The translations under genes were made by a program, and so were the position numbers. This document shows, in pieces, positions 39,019 to 49,782 of a DNA stretch of 64,000 bases (position 1 is its first letter; each line of letters opens with the position of its first letter). The DNA comes from Alteromonas indica (GTDB lineage Bacteria; Pseudomonadota; Gammaproteobacteria; Enterobacterales; Alteromonadaceae): positions 186,001 through 250,000 of the forward strand of contig PYVY01000007.1 of the NCBI GenBank assembly GCA_003056425.1, in the 5' to 3' direction. A model generated the notes under the pieces. That model was not told the DNA's origin, did no database searches, and was given only the letters and a program-made list of their open reading frames with translations.

Positions 39019-39732
39019 TCAAAGATCAATTTTATCGCTACTTTGCCATTTATTCTGCAAAAAACGTTCATTTGGGGCAAATTTGCGTTTGTAATTCATC
39101 TTATTACAATTATCTATTTGATAGCCCAAATAAAGATATGTTTTACCAGACTGCCTGGCGTGTTCTATCTGCTGTATGATCATCCAGCTACCTAACGAGT
39201 GATAACCCGGGTCAGGATCAAAGAACGTGTATAGCGCCGAAAAGGCCTGATGATCACTGCCGTTATCAATATCATCGGTGACCGCTACAGCAATTAAGGT
39301 CTCGCCATCGTAAGCTTCAATGAACACCGGTTTTTTCCAGGCACACATAATAAAGCTATCGAATTGCTGTCGGCTAGGTGGGTACATTGTACCATCAGCA
39401 TGGCGCTGGATGATATAGCGTTCGTAAAGTGGATAGTACGCCTCGCCGGGCTGGCTGCTTAATCGCGTAGTCAGATGGCGGTTTCGCTTAATTAAACGTC
39501 GTTGGCTTTTGCTAGGCACATATTGCGTCACCAATACACGGATAGATTGACAAGCTGAGCATGCCGGACAGTGAGGTCGATAAATTTGTTCCCCACTACG
39601 CCGGAAACCCGCTTGAATAAGCTGGCCATAGCGCCAGGAAAAATCCTGGTCTTTTTCAGCGTATACCAGCAGTTGTTCATGCTCATCTTCCAGATAACTG
39701 CAATTAAAGGTTTGTGTAATCCCAAACTTCAT
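39019..39732 (-). CDS. bpt: Aspartate/glutamate leucyltransferase Bpt
   Basis: Bpt moves Leu from Leu-tRNA to proteins with N-terminal Asp or Glu, making an N-degron for ClpS-ClpAP. The 237-aa protein has the ATE N-terminal Cys cluster (SCYL-like CSYLEDEHEQ, then CPACSAC at ~residue 62) and ATE C-terminal block with YYLYERY-like PLYERYI, YTFFDPD and YLYLGYQIDNCNKMNYK. The open frame allows a TTG start 24 nt earlier, but ATG 39732 overlaps the aat stop as ATGA and is the normal family start. It is next to aat, its pathway partner. Confidence 0.94.
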   Translation of the reverse strand: MKFGITQTFNCSYLEDEHEQLLVYAEKDQDFSWRYGQLIQAGFRRSGEQIYRPHCPACSACQSIRVLVTQYVPSKSQRRLIKRNRHLTTRLSSQPGEAYYPLYERYIIQRHADGTMYPPSRQQFDSFIMCAWKKPVFIEAYDGETLIAVAVTDDIDNGSDHQAFSALYTFFDPDPGYHSLGSWMIIQQIEHARQSGKTYLYLGYQIDNCNKMNYKRKFAPNERFLQNKWQSSDKIDL

Positions 39733-40478
39733 AGGGTAATAACCTGCTTCTGCCAATGCTGTTGATAGCGTGGCGAAATACTACCGTTATTATCCAGCAT
39801 GGTATTATGCTGGCTAAGGCGCGAAATAAATTCAGTTCTGCGCAATGTACTGGCGCCCAGACTGCTTAAATGCTCTGTGGGCAACTGACAATCAATAAAA
39901 GCCAGCTCATTACGTAGCATATGCTTTACCAATGCGTACATTGCAAGCTTAGACGTGTTTGGCGCAATATGGAACATAGATTCCCCACAAAACACCGCTC
40001 CCACCGCCACGCCGTATAGGCCGCCAACTAACTTATTGTGGTCATCCCACACCTCCACCGAGTGAGCCATGCCAGCATCGTGCAAGCGCTGATACGCCAA
40101 TAACATTTCCTGGGTGATCCAGGTATCGTGGCTAATCCTGTTACTGCCAGGGCTTTTGCGGGCAATACTCGCACACTGTTGTATAACCTCTGCAAAAGCG
40201 TAGTTCATGGTTACCGTGTGACGTTGCTGGCGCGCCAGTTTCCGTAAGCTTTTAGACGCCTTAAATTGTGCCGGTTCGATGATGGCGCGAGGATCCGGTG
40301 ACCACCATAGCAGCGGTTCCTGATCACTAAACCACGGGAAAATCCCTTTAGAATAGGCTTCAAACAACCGCCTTACACTTAATGAACCACCAAACGCTAA
40401 TAACCCATTAGGGTCGTTCAGGGCCTCGCTAACAGGAGGAAAAGGTGTATTCTCGGCCAGGTAAGGTAGTTCTATCAT
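39729..40478 (-). CDS. aat: Leucyl/phenylalanyl-tRNA--protein transferase
   Basis: Aat adds Leu or Phe from tRNA to proteins with N-terminal Lys or Arg, again marking them for ClpAP. The 249-aa protein (E. coli 234) has FPPVSEALNDPNGLLAFGGSLS split near residue 12, YSKGIFPWFSDQEPLLWWSPDPR near 40, and GLYGVAVGAVFCGESMF, as in the GNAT-like family. The frame extends 44 codons further upstream, but those residues do not look like Aat; ATG 40478 gives the family N-terminus MIELPYL. No strong ribosome site is seen. Translation is coupled to bpt by the ATGA overlap. Confidence 0.93.
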   Translation of the reverse strand: MIELPYLAENTPFPPVSEALNDPNGLLAFGGSLSVRRLFEAYSKGIFPWFSDQEPLLWWSPDPRAIIEPAQFKASKSLRKLARQQRHTVTMNYAFAEVIQQCASIARKSPGSNRISHDTWITQEMLLAYQRLHDAGMAHSVEVWDDHNKLVGGLYGVAVGAVFCGESMFHIAPNTSKLAMYALVKHMLRNELAFIDCQLPTEHLSSLGASTLRRTEFISRLSQHNTMLDNNGSISPRYQQHWQKQVITL

Positions 40479-40674
40479 AAAGTTGTTGAATACCGATATG
40501 TAAAGTAGCTGGGGCAGGGTATCGTGAATACGCTTTGGTGTAGCATAAAGCGCGTTGTCGAAGGAGGCAAGGGGGCTAATACATCGCCGGCTAAGGTAAA
40601 CTATACCCAATATAGCAAAAGGATATGCCGCTACCGGAACGGCATACCCCTAAAGAGATATTGCTAGCCGGATA

Positions 40675-41985
<1,311 letters not shown>

Positions 41986-42435
41986 ATGGCACTTTCAGTA
42001 ATAAGTATGTTTCGTCAGGGACACAAGTATATGAATACCTGGCCTATGAAAAAACAGCTGTATGCTTATTTCCCCGAATGCAAAGTTATCTCTGCCACGC
42101 GTTTGGCGATTACCACAATGCCGCCTATAGCGGTAGTCTCTTGTGCAATGCTACTGAACACCTTTGGCGCGGATTATCTGCCGCAAACTATCGCCATTGG
42201 TGCGTTCTTTTTAAGCTTGCCGTTACAGGGGCTATTATGGCTCGGCCACCGTTCTAATCAAGCATTGCCGCCGGCGCTTAAAAATTGGTATAGAGAAATC
42301 CATTCCAAACTTCAGCAGGAAGGGTGTAGTGTGCATTCCTTTAAATCTCAGCCGAAATATAAAGAACTGGCCGCCTTACTAAAATCGGCATACGAACAAC
42401 TTGATCAGGTTTTTACCCGGTCGTGGTTTGATTAA
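41986..42435 (+). CDS. yfbV: UPF0208 membrane protein YfbV
   Basis: A 149-aa protein with two close hydrophobic helices (residues ~43-60 and ~70-88) that matches YfbV of E. coli in order: F.QG.KYM.TWP...L..YFPE near the start, MPPIAV (~46), LSLPLQGLLWLGHRS (~83) and a C-terminal helix-rich tail. GAGG lies eight bases before the ATG. The family is of uncertain function; a role in terminus-domain chromosome organisation has been reported for E. coli YfbV. Single gene, followed by a terminator. Confidence 0.88.
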   Translation: MALSVISMFRQGHKYMNTWPMKKQLYAYFPECKVISATRLAITTMPPIAVVSCAMLLNTFGADYLPQTIAIGAFFLSLPLQGLLWLGHRSNQALPPALKNWYREIHSKLQQEGCSVHSFKSQPKYKELAALLKSAYEQLDQVFTRSWFD

Positions 42436-42467
42436 CCTCATTTGAAGTTAACCCGCAAAAAAATCAT

Positions 42468-42497
42468 AAAAAACAGGCCGCGATGGCCTGTTTTTTT
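42468..42497. terminator. Bidirectional terminator between yfbV and sprT
   Basis: Stem CAGGCC / GGCCTG (42474-42479 and 42485-42490) with loop GCGAT, six A before and seven T after, so it works for yfbV (plus) and sprT (minus). Confidence 0.9.
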
Positions 42498-42562
42498 ATT
42501 TGGTCGGTAACATTAATCGGTTGGTCGGTATCTATCAACGCGGCTTAAATAGAATTGTGCCG

Positions 42563-43117
42563 CTAAACAGGCTCTAGCGTCTGCTTACACCGGCGACAAT
42601 AGTAACTTTGTTGTTGGCGTACAACCTTGTTATGGCGGCGCACAGACAGCTCAACAGGCCCACATTTGCAGCGGTAGGCGTAGGTTGTTAACTGCAAAGG
42701 GGTTAGGTCAAATGAGTGAGTCACCCGTGCCGGTACCCCAAAGGTTTCTTCCATCATCTTCTGCCACTGAGGGCCGTGGGGCCGTACCCGCCCATAATGC
42801 TGATGAACCAGAATATGACACAGTTCATGCACGACTACCTGGGAAAAAAAGGCCTCACGGTTGTGGGCAAATAACACCGGATTAAAGTTAATTCTGTTTT
42901 GAGTCAGATTAGCACTGCCGGCATTTTTCCCCGCCCGTCGCCAGCTGATAGCCGGACGTTTGAACCGCACGTTATAAGCCTTATTGGCCTGTTGTAGTAA
43001 CTCATCGATGATGGCGTTAACCTGCTGCTTATCGGACTGACTAAGTGGCTGAATAGCCGGTGTAGCGTGGTTGGGCTCGTTGAATCGTTTCATAGCGTTA
43101 AACAGTTGGTTATGCAT
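42563..43117 (-). CDS. sprT: SprT family zinc metalloprotease-like protein
   Basis: A 184-aa protein with the zinc motif HELCHILVH (HExxH, ~residue 95) and a C-terminal zinc ribbon (CKCGPVEL near residue 152 and CRRCKQ near residue 175). The Spartan/SprT family in eukaryotes cuts DNA-protein crosslinks; the bacterial SprT role is less clear. Here the substrate is unknown. It begins with a poorly conserved N-terminal stretch of ~25 residues, and a second start at residue 9 is possible. It stands alone between two terminators. Confidence 0.88.
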   Translation of the reverse strand: MHNQLFNAMKRFNEPNHATPAIQPLSQSDKQQVNAIIDELLQQANKAYNVRFKRPAISWRRAGKNAGSANLTQNRINFNPVLFAHNREAFFSQVVVHELCHILVHQHYGRVRPHGPQWQKMMEETFGVPARVTHSFDLTPLQLTTYAYRCKCGPVELSVRRHNKVVRQQQSYYCRRCKQTLEPV

Positions 43118-43337
43118 GTAGTACGGCAGGCTGAAGCGTTCGCTGCCTATTAAAATGCCATTGTAGCGTATGCCCTAAGGCAGGTCAGCTTTAGTTCGGC
43201 TTGCAAAGCAGTAGGCTACATGTTTTGCGTACTGCGCTATCACCGTATCATAGAAAGGCTATAGCGACCGTGGCCAGGGTGATATACCCATCGCCCGGTT
43301 TTATTTCAATAGCCGGCCAGTACCGAACTACATAAAG
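43118..43337. other. Gap between sppA terminator and sprT
   Basis: About 220 nt (307 with the terminator) upstream of sprT and downstream of sppA. It should hold the sprT promoter; I see no gene, repeat or structured RNA. Confidence 0.4.
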
Positions 43338-43371
43338 CAAAAAAAATGGCCGCCACATTAGGTGGCGGCCA
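43338..43371 (-). terminator. Rho-independent terminator after sppA
   Basis: On the minus strand a 10-bp GC-rich stem TGGCCGCCAC / GTGGCGGCCA (43371-43362 and 43356-43347) is followed by nine T. It begins 53 nt after the sppA stop. Confidence 0.92.
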
Positions 43372-43424
43372 GCTCAATAAGTTTACTGCTTTACCAGTAA
43401 ATCACCCAGCCCTGCCAGCGGGCA

Positions 43425-45290
43425 TTAATGCACCTTACACTGTAAGCACATTATATAAACACCCATGGGATCATTTAATTTACTTACCGTATTGTATTCG
43501 CTAAGTACCTGCTTAACCATACCCATTAACGGTGTGTTGTTTTCCGCAAACTGCGATTTGGCAGCCCATACTACCGCTTGACCAAAAAACTCTTTCCAGA
43601 ATTGCTCTTGCGGGCTTAGTTTATGGTGTTCATACACAACATCGTATTCTTCCAGTTCGGCAAACTGGGCCGCCGCTGCAATCGCATCGTTCAGGTCGCC
43701 CAGTTCATCAACTAAACCAAGCTCCTTTGCTTTGGTACCAATCCACACCCGACCCTGGGCAATGTCGTCTACCTGCTCAGGTGACATATCGCGGTATTTC
43801 CCAACCATAGTAATAAACTTAGTATAGTTGCTTTCTACACTGCGCTGAAGAATGTCACCAAAGCGCGGATCAAGTTCGCGGGCAGGTGATAGCCCGGCAA
43901 TTTCGGTAGAACCTACGCCGTCACTGTTTACCCCAAGGTAATCAAGGCTCTTTTCAAAGGTCATAAACATGCCGAATACGCCAATAGAGCCTGTAATAGT
44001 ACTTTCAGAAGCATATATTTTATCCGCGGGGGCCGATATCCAATAGCCGCCAGAGGCCGCATAAGTTCCCATCGACACCACAACCGGTTTTCCGGCAGCC
44101 TGCAGTTCAAGCACTTCCTGGCGTATAACCTCGGAGGCAAATGATGACCCACCGGGGCTATCTACCTGCATCACCACGGCTTTTACACTCTCATCCATTC
44201 TGGCCTGCCGTAGTAAACGGGCTGTGCTATCGCCGCCGATGGTGCCAGCTTGCTGGTCGCCATCAAGAATTTCACCTTTCGCCACTACCACTGCCACTTT
44301 AGCGTCATCGGAGACAGACATATCGGGCATGGGCGGATTAATAACACGCAGATAATCGTAGAAAGAGGTGGTATTTACACCCATCTCGGTTTCATCACGG
44401 CCTACCAGAGCGGCCAGCTCTTCACGAATGTCACTGCGGGTTTTCAGGGCATCTACCCAGCCATTAGATAACGCGTACTGAGCAAAGTCGCCCTGCGCAG
44501 CATCGAATTTTTCTACCAGCACGTCGAGCTTTTCATCAAAGTTGCCTTCATCTAAGCCGCGCGCCGCTGCGACATCCTGTTTGTACTGTGCCCAATAGGT
44601 ATCAAGCCACTCACGGTTGGCCTGTTTGGCGGCATCCGACATATCATTACGCAAAAACGGCTCTACCGCAGACTTGTAGGTACCTACCCGGAAAATATGA
44701 GTACTGACTTTTAATTTTTCCAGCATATCTTTGAAGTACAGGCCAAACCGACCATAGCCCTCAAGCAATAGTGCACCCATCGGGTTTAAATACACATGAT
44801 CAGCATGCGCCGCCAGATAATACTGGTTCTGCGAGTAGTAATCGCCAATGGCATAAACCGGCTTGCCGGATAGTTTGAAATCATCAATAGCCTGACTGAC
44901 TTCGCGCAGTTTATCCAACCCGCCACCTTCGAACTCTTTTAAGTCCAGAACCAGCGCTTTAATGCGCTTATCTTGCTTCGCATTACTGAGGATTTTCACT
45001 AAATCCCGCACCAACAGTTCAGGATTTTCCGGCTCATCGCCAAATGCTTCCTGCATAAACTGCTCGAACGGATCCACCGCCTCTTTCTCTATTACCAACT
45101 GCCCTTTCAGGTTCATATACAGTGCACTATCCGGGCGCACCGAAACGGGCTTTTTATCGGCGCTAATGGCTATCAAAATAGCCACTACGATAAAAATAAA
45201 TATAATATTGAAGAACAGTTTTCGACAAAAGTTGAGTACTGTCCATAGCCCTACAAAAAGGGATTTCGTCCAGCTTCCATTCGCTGCCAT
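43425..45290 (-). CDS. sppA: Signal peptide peptidase SppA (protease IV)
   Basis: A 621-aa inner-membrane serine protease that degrades cut signal peptides. One N-terminal membrane helix (~residues 22-43) anchors two S49 domains in the periplasm, the long E. coli-type form (618 aa). The catalytic Ser is in VDSPGGSSFASEVI (~410) and the catalytic Lys in FRVGTYKSAVEPFL (~208) of the first domain. The C-terminus carries a CxxC (MCLQC), also typical. It is divergent from ydjA as in E. coli, but with an unusually long gap of 986 nt. Confidence 0.95.
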   Translation of the reverse strand: MAANGSWTKSLFVGLWTVLNFCRKLFFNIIFIFIVVAILIAISADKKPVSVRPDSALYMNLKGQLVIEKEAVDPFEQFMQEAFGDEPENPELLVRDLVKILSNAKQDKRIKALVLDLKEFEGGGLDKLREVSQAIDDFKLSGKPVYAIGDYYSQNQYYLAAHADHVYLNPMGALLLEGYGRFGLYFKDMLEKLKVSTHIFRVGTYKSAVEPFLRNDMSDAAKQANREWLDTYWAQYKQDVAAARGLDEGNFDEKLDVLVEKFDAAQGDFAQYALSNGWVDALKTRSDIREELAALVGRDETEMGVNTTSFYDYLRVINPPMPDMSVSDDAKVAVVVAKGEILDGDQQAGTIGGDSTARLLRQARMDESVKAVVMQVDSPGGSSFASEVIRQEVLELQAAGKPVVVSMGTYAASGGYWISAPADKIYASESTITGSIGVFGMFMTFEKSLDYLGVNSDGVGSTEIAGLSPARELDPRFGDILQRSVESNYTKFITMVGKYRDMSPEQVDDIAQGRVWIGTKAKELGLVDELGDLNDAIAAAAQFAELEEYDVVYEHHKLSPQEQFWKEFFGQAVVWAAKSQFAENNTPLMGMVKQVLSEYNTVSKLNDPMGVYIMCLQCKVH

Positions 45291-45780
45291 AATCGGTTTT
45301 ACCTCTGAGAACGTCTTAGGTTAATGGTATAGAAACCCATCTGAATCGCTACTTAAAATTGTAATGAATTGTAATATAGCGGGCGATTTAAGGGATACCC
45401 CTAATCAGACCGGCATGGCAATAAAAGCGGTACAGCGTACTGTTGGCGCGTGAACGTGTTAGCCGAGCATAGCAGGTGTTGTAGCCCATCGACGATAAAC
45501 CGTGTATCAACAGGTTAGTACCGCCCCGAATTGTTTCAGACCACACGGTAAAGGCGTCTGCAAACCAGCGAATTAGCTCCCGATAGCGGTAATCGAGCCA
45601 CCTGTCGCCGGATGGCGTCGCAGATAAGTGTAAACGGTTGAGGTCATTGCTTCAGGCCTTTCTGGAGGATGTAGGGGCCGTTAGCGGTTATTAGAGTTTC
45701 CCGCACTGCTTTCACCACGCTATATGCACACGGGCTAACGCCGGTATAGTCTACCGGGGCGCCTTTGATACTTAGCTGCC

Positions 45781-45832
45781 GGGCTTATTACAAGGGCTTA
45801 TCACAAGGGCCTATCCCAAGGGCTCATCGCAA
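45781..45832. repeat. 13-bp imperfect tandem repeat, four copies
   Basis: GGGCTTATTACAA, GGGCTTATCACAA, GGGCCTATCCCAA and GGGCTCATCGCAA follow one another without gaps. Neighbouring copies differ by one to three bases, a sign of stepwise drift. Confidence 0.93.
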
Positions 45833-46225
45833 GATTGTTCAGCAACACTAGACCCTGTCAGCGGGGCTTCCCTACCTATTGGCTGGTGGTACCTAACGGG
45901 TATTACACGTAATAGTGAAGAATGGATTGGTCCTTGGGGTAGATGCGTTGGGCGGCGGTGTTTTATGTTTGTCAGGCTTTGTCATATAGCAATAATAAAA
46001 CCTATCACTATTAAAAATTGCGCCCGGCACGCGTTTACAGATAGATATTGCAAGTGGTGTGGGCGTCATATAAACAATACTGCCAACGATTTTTTAGCGC
46101 TGGCGCGCGCGCTTTGAAATAACTGAAAATCTCGGGCTCTAGCGCTGCGGATGGAAGGGAGTTTACATAGCAACAAACGGTGGTCTTTTTGCAATAGTCA
46201 CCGTAGGATACAGCAATACAATATA

Positions 46226-46261
46226 GCTTAAATAACTGCTTCAATAACTGCTTAAATAACT
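46226..46261. repeat. 12-bp tandem repeat, three copies
   Basis: GCTTAAATAACT, GCTTCAATAACT and GCTTAAATAACT are in tandem, ending four bases before the ydjA ribosome site, so they lie in its leader. Confidence 0.9.
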
Positions 46262-46276
46262 CGACGGGAGAGTGAA

Positions 46277-46828
46277 ATGGATGCCTTAGCGCTGCTTTTA
46301 GAACGCCGCTCACAACCGCGGCTATCCACCCCGGCCCCGGCCGGCGAAGCGCTGGAAAACATAAAACAGGCTGCGTTACGCGCACCTGATCATGGGGGGC
46401 TAACCCCCTGGCGATTTATCGTGTGTGAGGGCGGCGGTCTGAAACGACTAGGTTTGCTGTTTGAACAATCGGCGATAGAAAATGGTAAGTCAGCCAAAGA
46501 AGTTGAACGAGCGCCCCAGCTACCGCTGCGTGCACCTATGGTCATAGTGGCGATTGCCCGTTACCAGGATAGCCCCAAAGTGCCGCGAATTGAGCAGGTA
46601 GCCTCGGCAAGCTGTGCGGTAATGTCAATGCAGATGGCGGCCCAGGCCCAAGGCTTTAACGGTATCTGGCGAACCGGGACATATGCTCAGTGTGAACTGG
46701 TGCGCAGTGAGCTAGGGTTAGCTGAAGATGACGAGCTGGTGGGTTTTTTATATTTGGGAACACCGGCAGTGCAAGCGCCACCCCCGGAAGCTAAAGCAGC
46801 CGAAGACTTTTTTGAACACTGGACATAA
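46277..46828 (+). CDS. ydjA: NAD(P)H nitroreductase YdjA
   Basis: A 183-aa FMN-dependent nitroreductase of the small YdjA type, matching E. coli length. The FMN-phosphate-binding RRSQPRLSTPAP segment (residues ~10-21), the PDHGGLTPWRFIV (~37) block and the C-terminal GFLYLGTP (~155) are as in the family. The natural substrate is unknown. GGGAG lies six bases before the ATG. It is divergent from sppA (conserved) and convergent with pyk, sharing a terminator with it. Confidence 0.92.
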   Translation: MDALALLLERRSQPRLSTPAPAGEALENIKQAALRAPDHGGLTPWRFIVCEGGGLKRLGLLFEQSAIENGKSAKEVERAPQLPLRAPMVIVAIARYQDSPKVPRIEQVASASCAVMSMQMAAQAQGFNGIWRTGTYAQCELVRSELGLAEDDELVGFLYLGTPAVQAPPPEAKAAEDFFEHWT

Positions 46829-46853
46829 TCGGTTTTAGTCGGACCTTACATAC

Positions 46854-46893
46854 AAAAAAACCGGAGCAGGGCAGGCCTGTTCCGGTTTTTATT
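46854..46893. terminator. Bidirectional terminator between ydjA and pyk
   Basis: Ten-bp stem CCGGAGCAGG / CCTGTTCCGG (46861-46870 and 46876-46885, one G-T pair) with loop GCAGG, seven A on the left and five T on the right. Confidence 0.92.
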
Positions 46894-46905
46894 TAGCAGA
46901 AATAA

Positions 46906-48342
46906 TTAGTCTACTTTAACAATCTTCATCGCGTTAGTCGCACCAATTTTTTCCATTTCATCGCCATAGGTCAGTACCAGCGTATCGCCAGCTTGTACCT
47001 GGCCCAGCTTCTTAAGCGCATCAATAACATCATGCTTTAGCTGACCGGGTTCACAATCGCCAGAATCAAAGTATACCGGCTTAACGCCACGGAACAACGC
47101 CATCATGTTAAGGGTGTCCTGGTGCCGCGACATTGCAATAATAGGCAGGCGGGTGGTCATTCGTGACATCAGCTTTGGTGTATTGCCGCTTTCGGTCAAT
47201 GCCACAATAGCGCGAATGCTAGGCAAGTGATTAGCAGCATAAACCGCTGATAATGCAATAGTTTCACTGACGGTGGAGAATATATCATCCATCCGGTGCT
47301 TAGACAGCTTGATGCTGGAATGCGTTTCAGCCCCTTCACATACGCGCGCCATTGCGGTAACGGTTTCTACTGGGAAGTTACCAGCGGCGGTTTCGGCAGA
47401 CAGCATCACGGCATCTGTACCATCAAGTACCGCGTTTGCCACGTCCATGACTTCCGCTCGGGTCGGCATAGGGCTGTCAATCATCGACTCCATCATCTGC
47501 GTTGCAGTGATAACAACCTTGTTCAGTTGACGAGAACGGGCAATCAATTTTTTCTGTACGCCAACTAACTCAGCGTCGCCAATCTCTACACCCAGATCGC
47601 CACGTGCTACCATTACCGCATCAGAGGCACAGATAATATCGTCCATAGCTTCATCGGTTGCTACGGCTTCAGCGCGTTCGACTTTTGCACATATTTGCGC
47701 ATGACAACCCGCTGCAACTGCCAACTCGCGGGCGTAATTTAGATCCGCTCCGCTACGAGGGAAGGATACGGCAAGGTAATCTACCCCGATAGCCGCTGCA
47801 GTCTTGATATCTTGCTTGTCTTTTTCAGTCAGTGCTTCAGCCGATAAACCACCGCCTTGGCGGTTAATACCTTTGTTATTGGATAGCTTACCGCCCACCG
47901 TAACTTTGGTATTTACCTTGCGGCCTGTAACGTCAGTAACTTCAAGCTGGATGCGGCCATCGTCCAGTAACAGGATATCTCCTGCTACGACATCGTCCGG
48001 CAATGCTTTATAGTCAATGCCCACGGCATTGATATCGCCGGCGTCGCGATCCATTTCTGCATCCAGCACAAATGGCGCCCCAACGGTAAGCTGTACAGCG
48101 CCGTCTTTGAACCGGGCTACGCGAATTTTTGGCCCCTGCAGGTCACCCAGGATGGCTACATACTTGCCCAGGTTTGCGGCTGCTTCACGCACACGCTTTG
48201 CACGTTCAATATGGTCTTCTGCTTGCCCATGAGAGAAATTCATACGCACAACATTGGCGCCAGCGGCAATAATTGCCTGAATCATTTCTAAGGAATCTGT
48301 CGCGGGGCCCAGAGTGGCAAGGATCTTTGTTCTTCTGCTCAT
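46906..48342 (-). CDS. pykA: Pyruvate kinase
   Basis: Pyk turns PEP and ADP into pyruvate and ATP, the last step of glycolysis. The 478-aa sequence fits the PykA (AMP-activated) type by length and by [21 protein letters not shown]. The barrel metal/substrate residues are in RMNFSHG (~33), the active-site Lys in [15 protein letters not shown] (~220) and [13 protein letters not shown] (~245), and TATQMMESM (~279) follows. A near-perfect HexR box lies 96 nt before the start, so it should be repressed with the other glycolytic genes when KDPG is low. A second pyruvate kinase gene could exist elsewhere. Confidence 0.95.
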   Translation of the reverse strand: MSRRTKILATLGPATDSLEMIQAIIAAGANVVRMNFSHGQAEDHIERAKRVREAAANLGKYVAILGDLQGPKIRVARFKDGAVQLTVGAPFVLDAEMDRDAGDINAVGIDYKALPDDVVAGDILLLDDGRIQLEVTDVTGRKVNTKVTVGGKLSNNKGINRQGGGLSAEALTEKDKQDIKTAAAIGVDYLAVSFPRSGADLNYARELAVAAGCHAQICAKVERAEAVATDEAMDDIICASDAVMVARGDLGVEIGDAELVGVQKKLIARSRQLNKVVITATQMMESMIDSPMPTRAEVMDVANAVLDGTDAVMLSAETAAGNFPVETVTAMARVCEGAETHSSIKLSKHRMDDIFSTVSETIALSAVYAANHLPSIRAIVALTESGNTPKLMSRMTTRLPIIAMSRHQDTLNMMALFRGVKPVYFDSGDCEPGQLKHDVIDALKKLGQVQAGDTLVLTYGDEMEKIGATNAMKIVKVD

Positions 48343-48768
48343 ATCAATATGTCACTTATCTGCTTAAGTTCTGATGAAAGGCGAATTGTGATCTTAACCT
48401 AAAGCGCAAGCAGTGTCCTGTCTTGCGTAATCACTTTCCGTAATTTTATTACAAAATAATAGACGAATCTTGCAGTTATGTGAATCTACGGCAGATAAAT
48501 AAGCCAACTGGGCGTACCAGTTGCCAGTTATCAACTACCAAAAACTGCGGAAGGGGAAGGGCTTACTTGCACCATGAAAGCTAACGATAATGCTATATCG
48601 CCGTGGCTTTTGCCTATCTGGCTTCTCCAGGCCACATCTGTAAAAGCTTTGGCGTGGGACGATTTTCCTCGCAGGCGCTTCCTTATGCCTTGCGTACCTG
48701 ATGTACATCGCTAAAGGGCGCCGGAGCATCGCATGCTGCCATATCCGGGCCCACGCCCCAGGGCAGGG
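48343..48768. other. Gap between pyk and hexR
   Basis: A 426-nt gap between same-direction genes. It holds the pyk promoter with its HexR box (48439-48453). I see no terminator with a T-run for hexR and no gene; the stretch 48480-48768 is unassigned. Confidence 0.5.
48439..48453. promoter_or_regulatory. Predicted HexR operator, pyk
   Basis: CGTAATTTTATTACA matches the HexR consensus at 14 of 15 positions (only the first base differs), 96 nt before the pyk start. HexR control of pyk is known in related bacteria. Confidence 0.75.
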
Positions 48769-49626
48769 TTAATCCCGCTTGTCATATCGAGAGCCGCGCA
48801 GGGTATCTTTTACCCGTTTCAGGTTCTCGCGAAACTTATTCCCACGGCGCAAAGTGAAGCCTGTAGCCAGTACATCAACCAAAGTCAGCTGGGCGATTCT
48901 AGACGCCATAGGCATATACATATCAGTATCTTCTGGTACTTCTAACGACAATACATAGCTACACTCTTTAGCCAGAGGGCTGTCTGCAGACGTAATGCCC
49001 ACTACCGTAGCATCGTTGTGCCGGGCGATTTGGGCAATTTCAACCAGGCTTTTCGTACGGCCGGTATGAGAAAATAATACAACCACGTCACCGTCGGTAC
49101 AGTTCATGCAACTCATGCGTTGCATCAGGATGTCTTCAAAATACACCACCGGTACATTGAAGCGGAAAAACTTGTTTAAAGCATCATGCGCCACAGAAGC
49201 AGACGCCCCTAAACCGAAAAAGGAGATTTTCTGCGCTTGAGTAAGCAGATCGACGACCCGATTTACTAATTGGACATCAATAGACTGGCGTGCTACTTCA
49301 AGCGATGCCATGGTAGATTCAAAAATTTTGTTGGTATATTCCTGCGGCCCATCGTTTTCGTCAACATGACGGTTTACATATGGTGTACCATTTGCGAGGC
49401 TTTGGGCTAAATGTAATTTAAAATCCGGAAAACCTTTAGTGTCTAACCGCCGGCAAAAGCGGTTAACTGTGGGTTCACTGACATCCGACATTTTTGCCAG
49501 GGTGGCAATGCTCGAATGAATAGCAGTCTGTGGATTAGCCAGAATAACATCGGCAACCTTGCGTTCTGATTTGCTGAAAGCAGCCTTGCTCTGGGTGATT
49601 TTTTCAAGAATATTCATACGGCTCAA
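48769..49626 (-). CDS. hexR: Transcriptional regulator HexR (RpiR family)
   Basis: A 285-aa regulator: an N-terminal RpiR-type helix-turn-helix (residues ~1-77; SDVSEPTVNRFCRRLDTKGF is the recognition region) and a C-terminal SIS sugar-phosphate domain (~125-255, with FFGLGASASVAHDAL and VVLFSHTGRTKSLVEIA). By family knowledge HexR binds 2-keto-3-deoxy-6-phosphogluconate (KDPG), made by Edd, and then leaves DNA. It is divergent from zwf, its classic target, and has two HexR boxes in the shared 265-nt gap, so it probably regulates itself. Confidence 0.95.
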   Translation of the reverse strand: MSRMNILEKITQSKAAFSKSERKVADVILANPQTAIHSSIATLAKMSDVSEPTVNRFCRRLDTKGFPDFKLHLAQSLANGTPYVNRHVDENDGPQEYTNKIFESTMASLEVARQSIDVQLVNRVVDLLTQAQKISFFGLGASASVAHDALNKFFRFNVPVVYFEDILMQRMSCMNCTDGDVVVLFSHTGRTKSLVEIAQIARHNDATVVGITSADSPLAKECSYVLSLEVPEDTDMYMPMASRIAQLTLVDVLATGFTLRRGNKFRENLKRVKDTLRGSRYDKRD

Positions 49627-49699
49627 GCACTTAGTTTTATCAGGGGCCCTGTTCTTATGGTCTCTATACTACTGAAAGCATTCGCAGAGACAAGCGAAA

Positions 49700-49714
49700 T
49701 GTAATTTTTTGACA
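49700..49714. promoter_or_regulatory. Second HexR-like box, hexR side
   Basis: TGTAATTTTTTGACA matches the HexR consensus at 13 of 15 positions, 73 nt before hexR. It may serve autoregulation and is weaker than the zwf-side box. Confidence 0.45.
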
Positions 49715-49782
49715 ACACTGGTTACAAATTGTGTGATCAAAACCTGTTTAAATGCCGAAATAGTAAGCACTGAAAGCAAAGT

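Larger units (their letters stand above)
45291..46276. other. Gene-free gap between sppA and ydjA
   Basis: Nearly 1 kb between divergent genes that usually lie close together. It contains a 4 x 13-bp repeat (45781-45832) and a 3 x 12-bp repeat right before the ydjA ribosome site (46226-46261). No open frame looks like a gene and no RNA gene is recognisable. Confidence 0.6.

Noticed and set aside
40479..40610. Longer N-terminus for Aat
   Set aside because: The 44 extra residues do not resemble Aat and the family N-terminus begins at ATG 40478.
46035..46385. 116-codon minus-strand gene before ydjA
   Set aside because: It overlaps the start of ydjA on the opposite strand, has no family pattern and its tail is the 12-bp repeat region.
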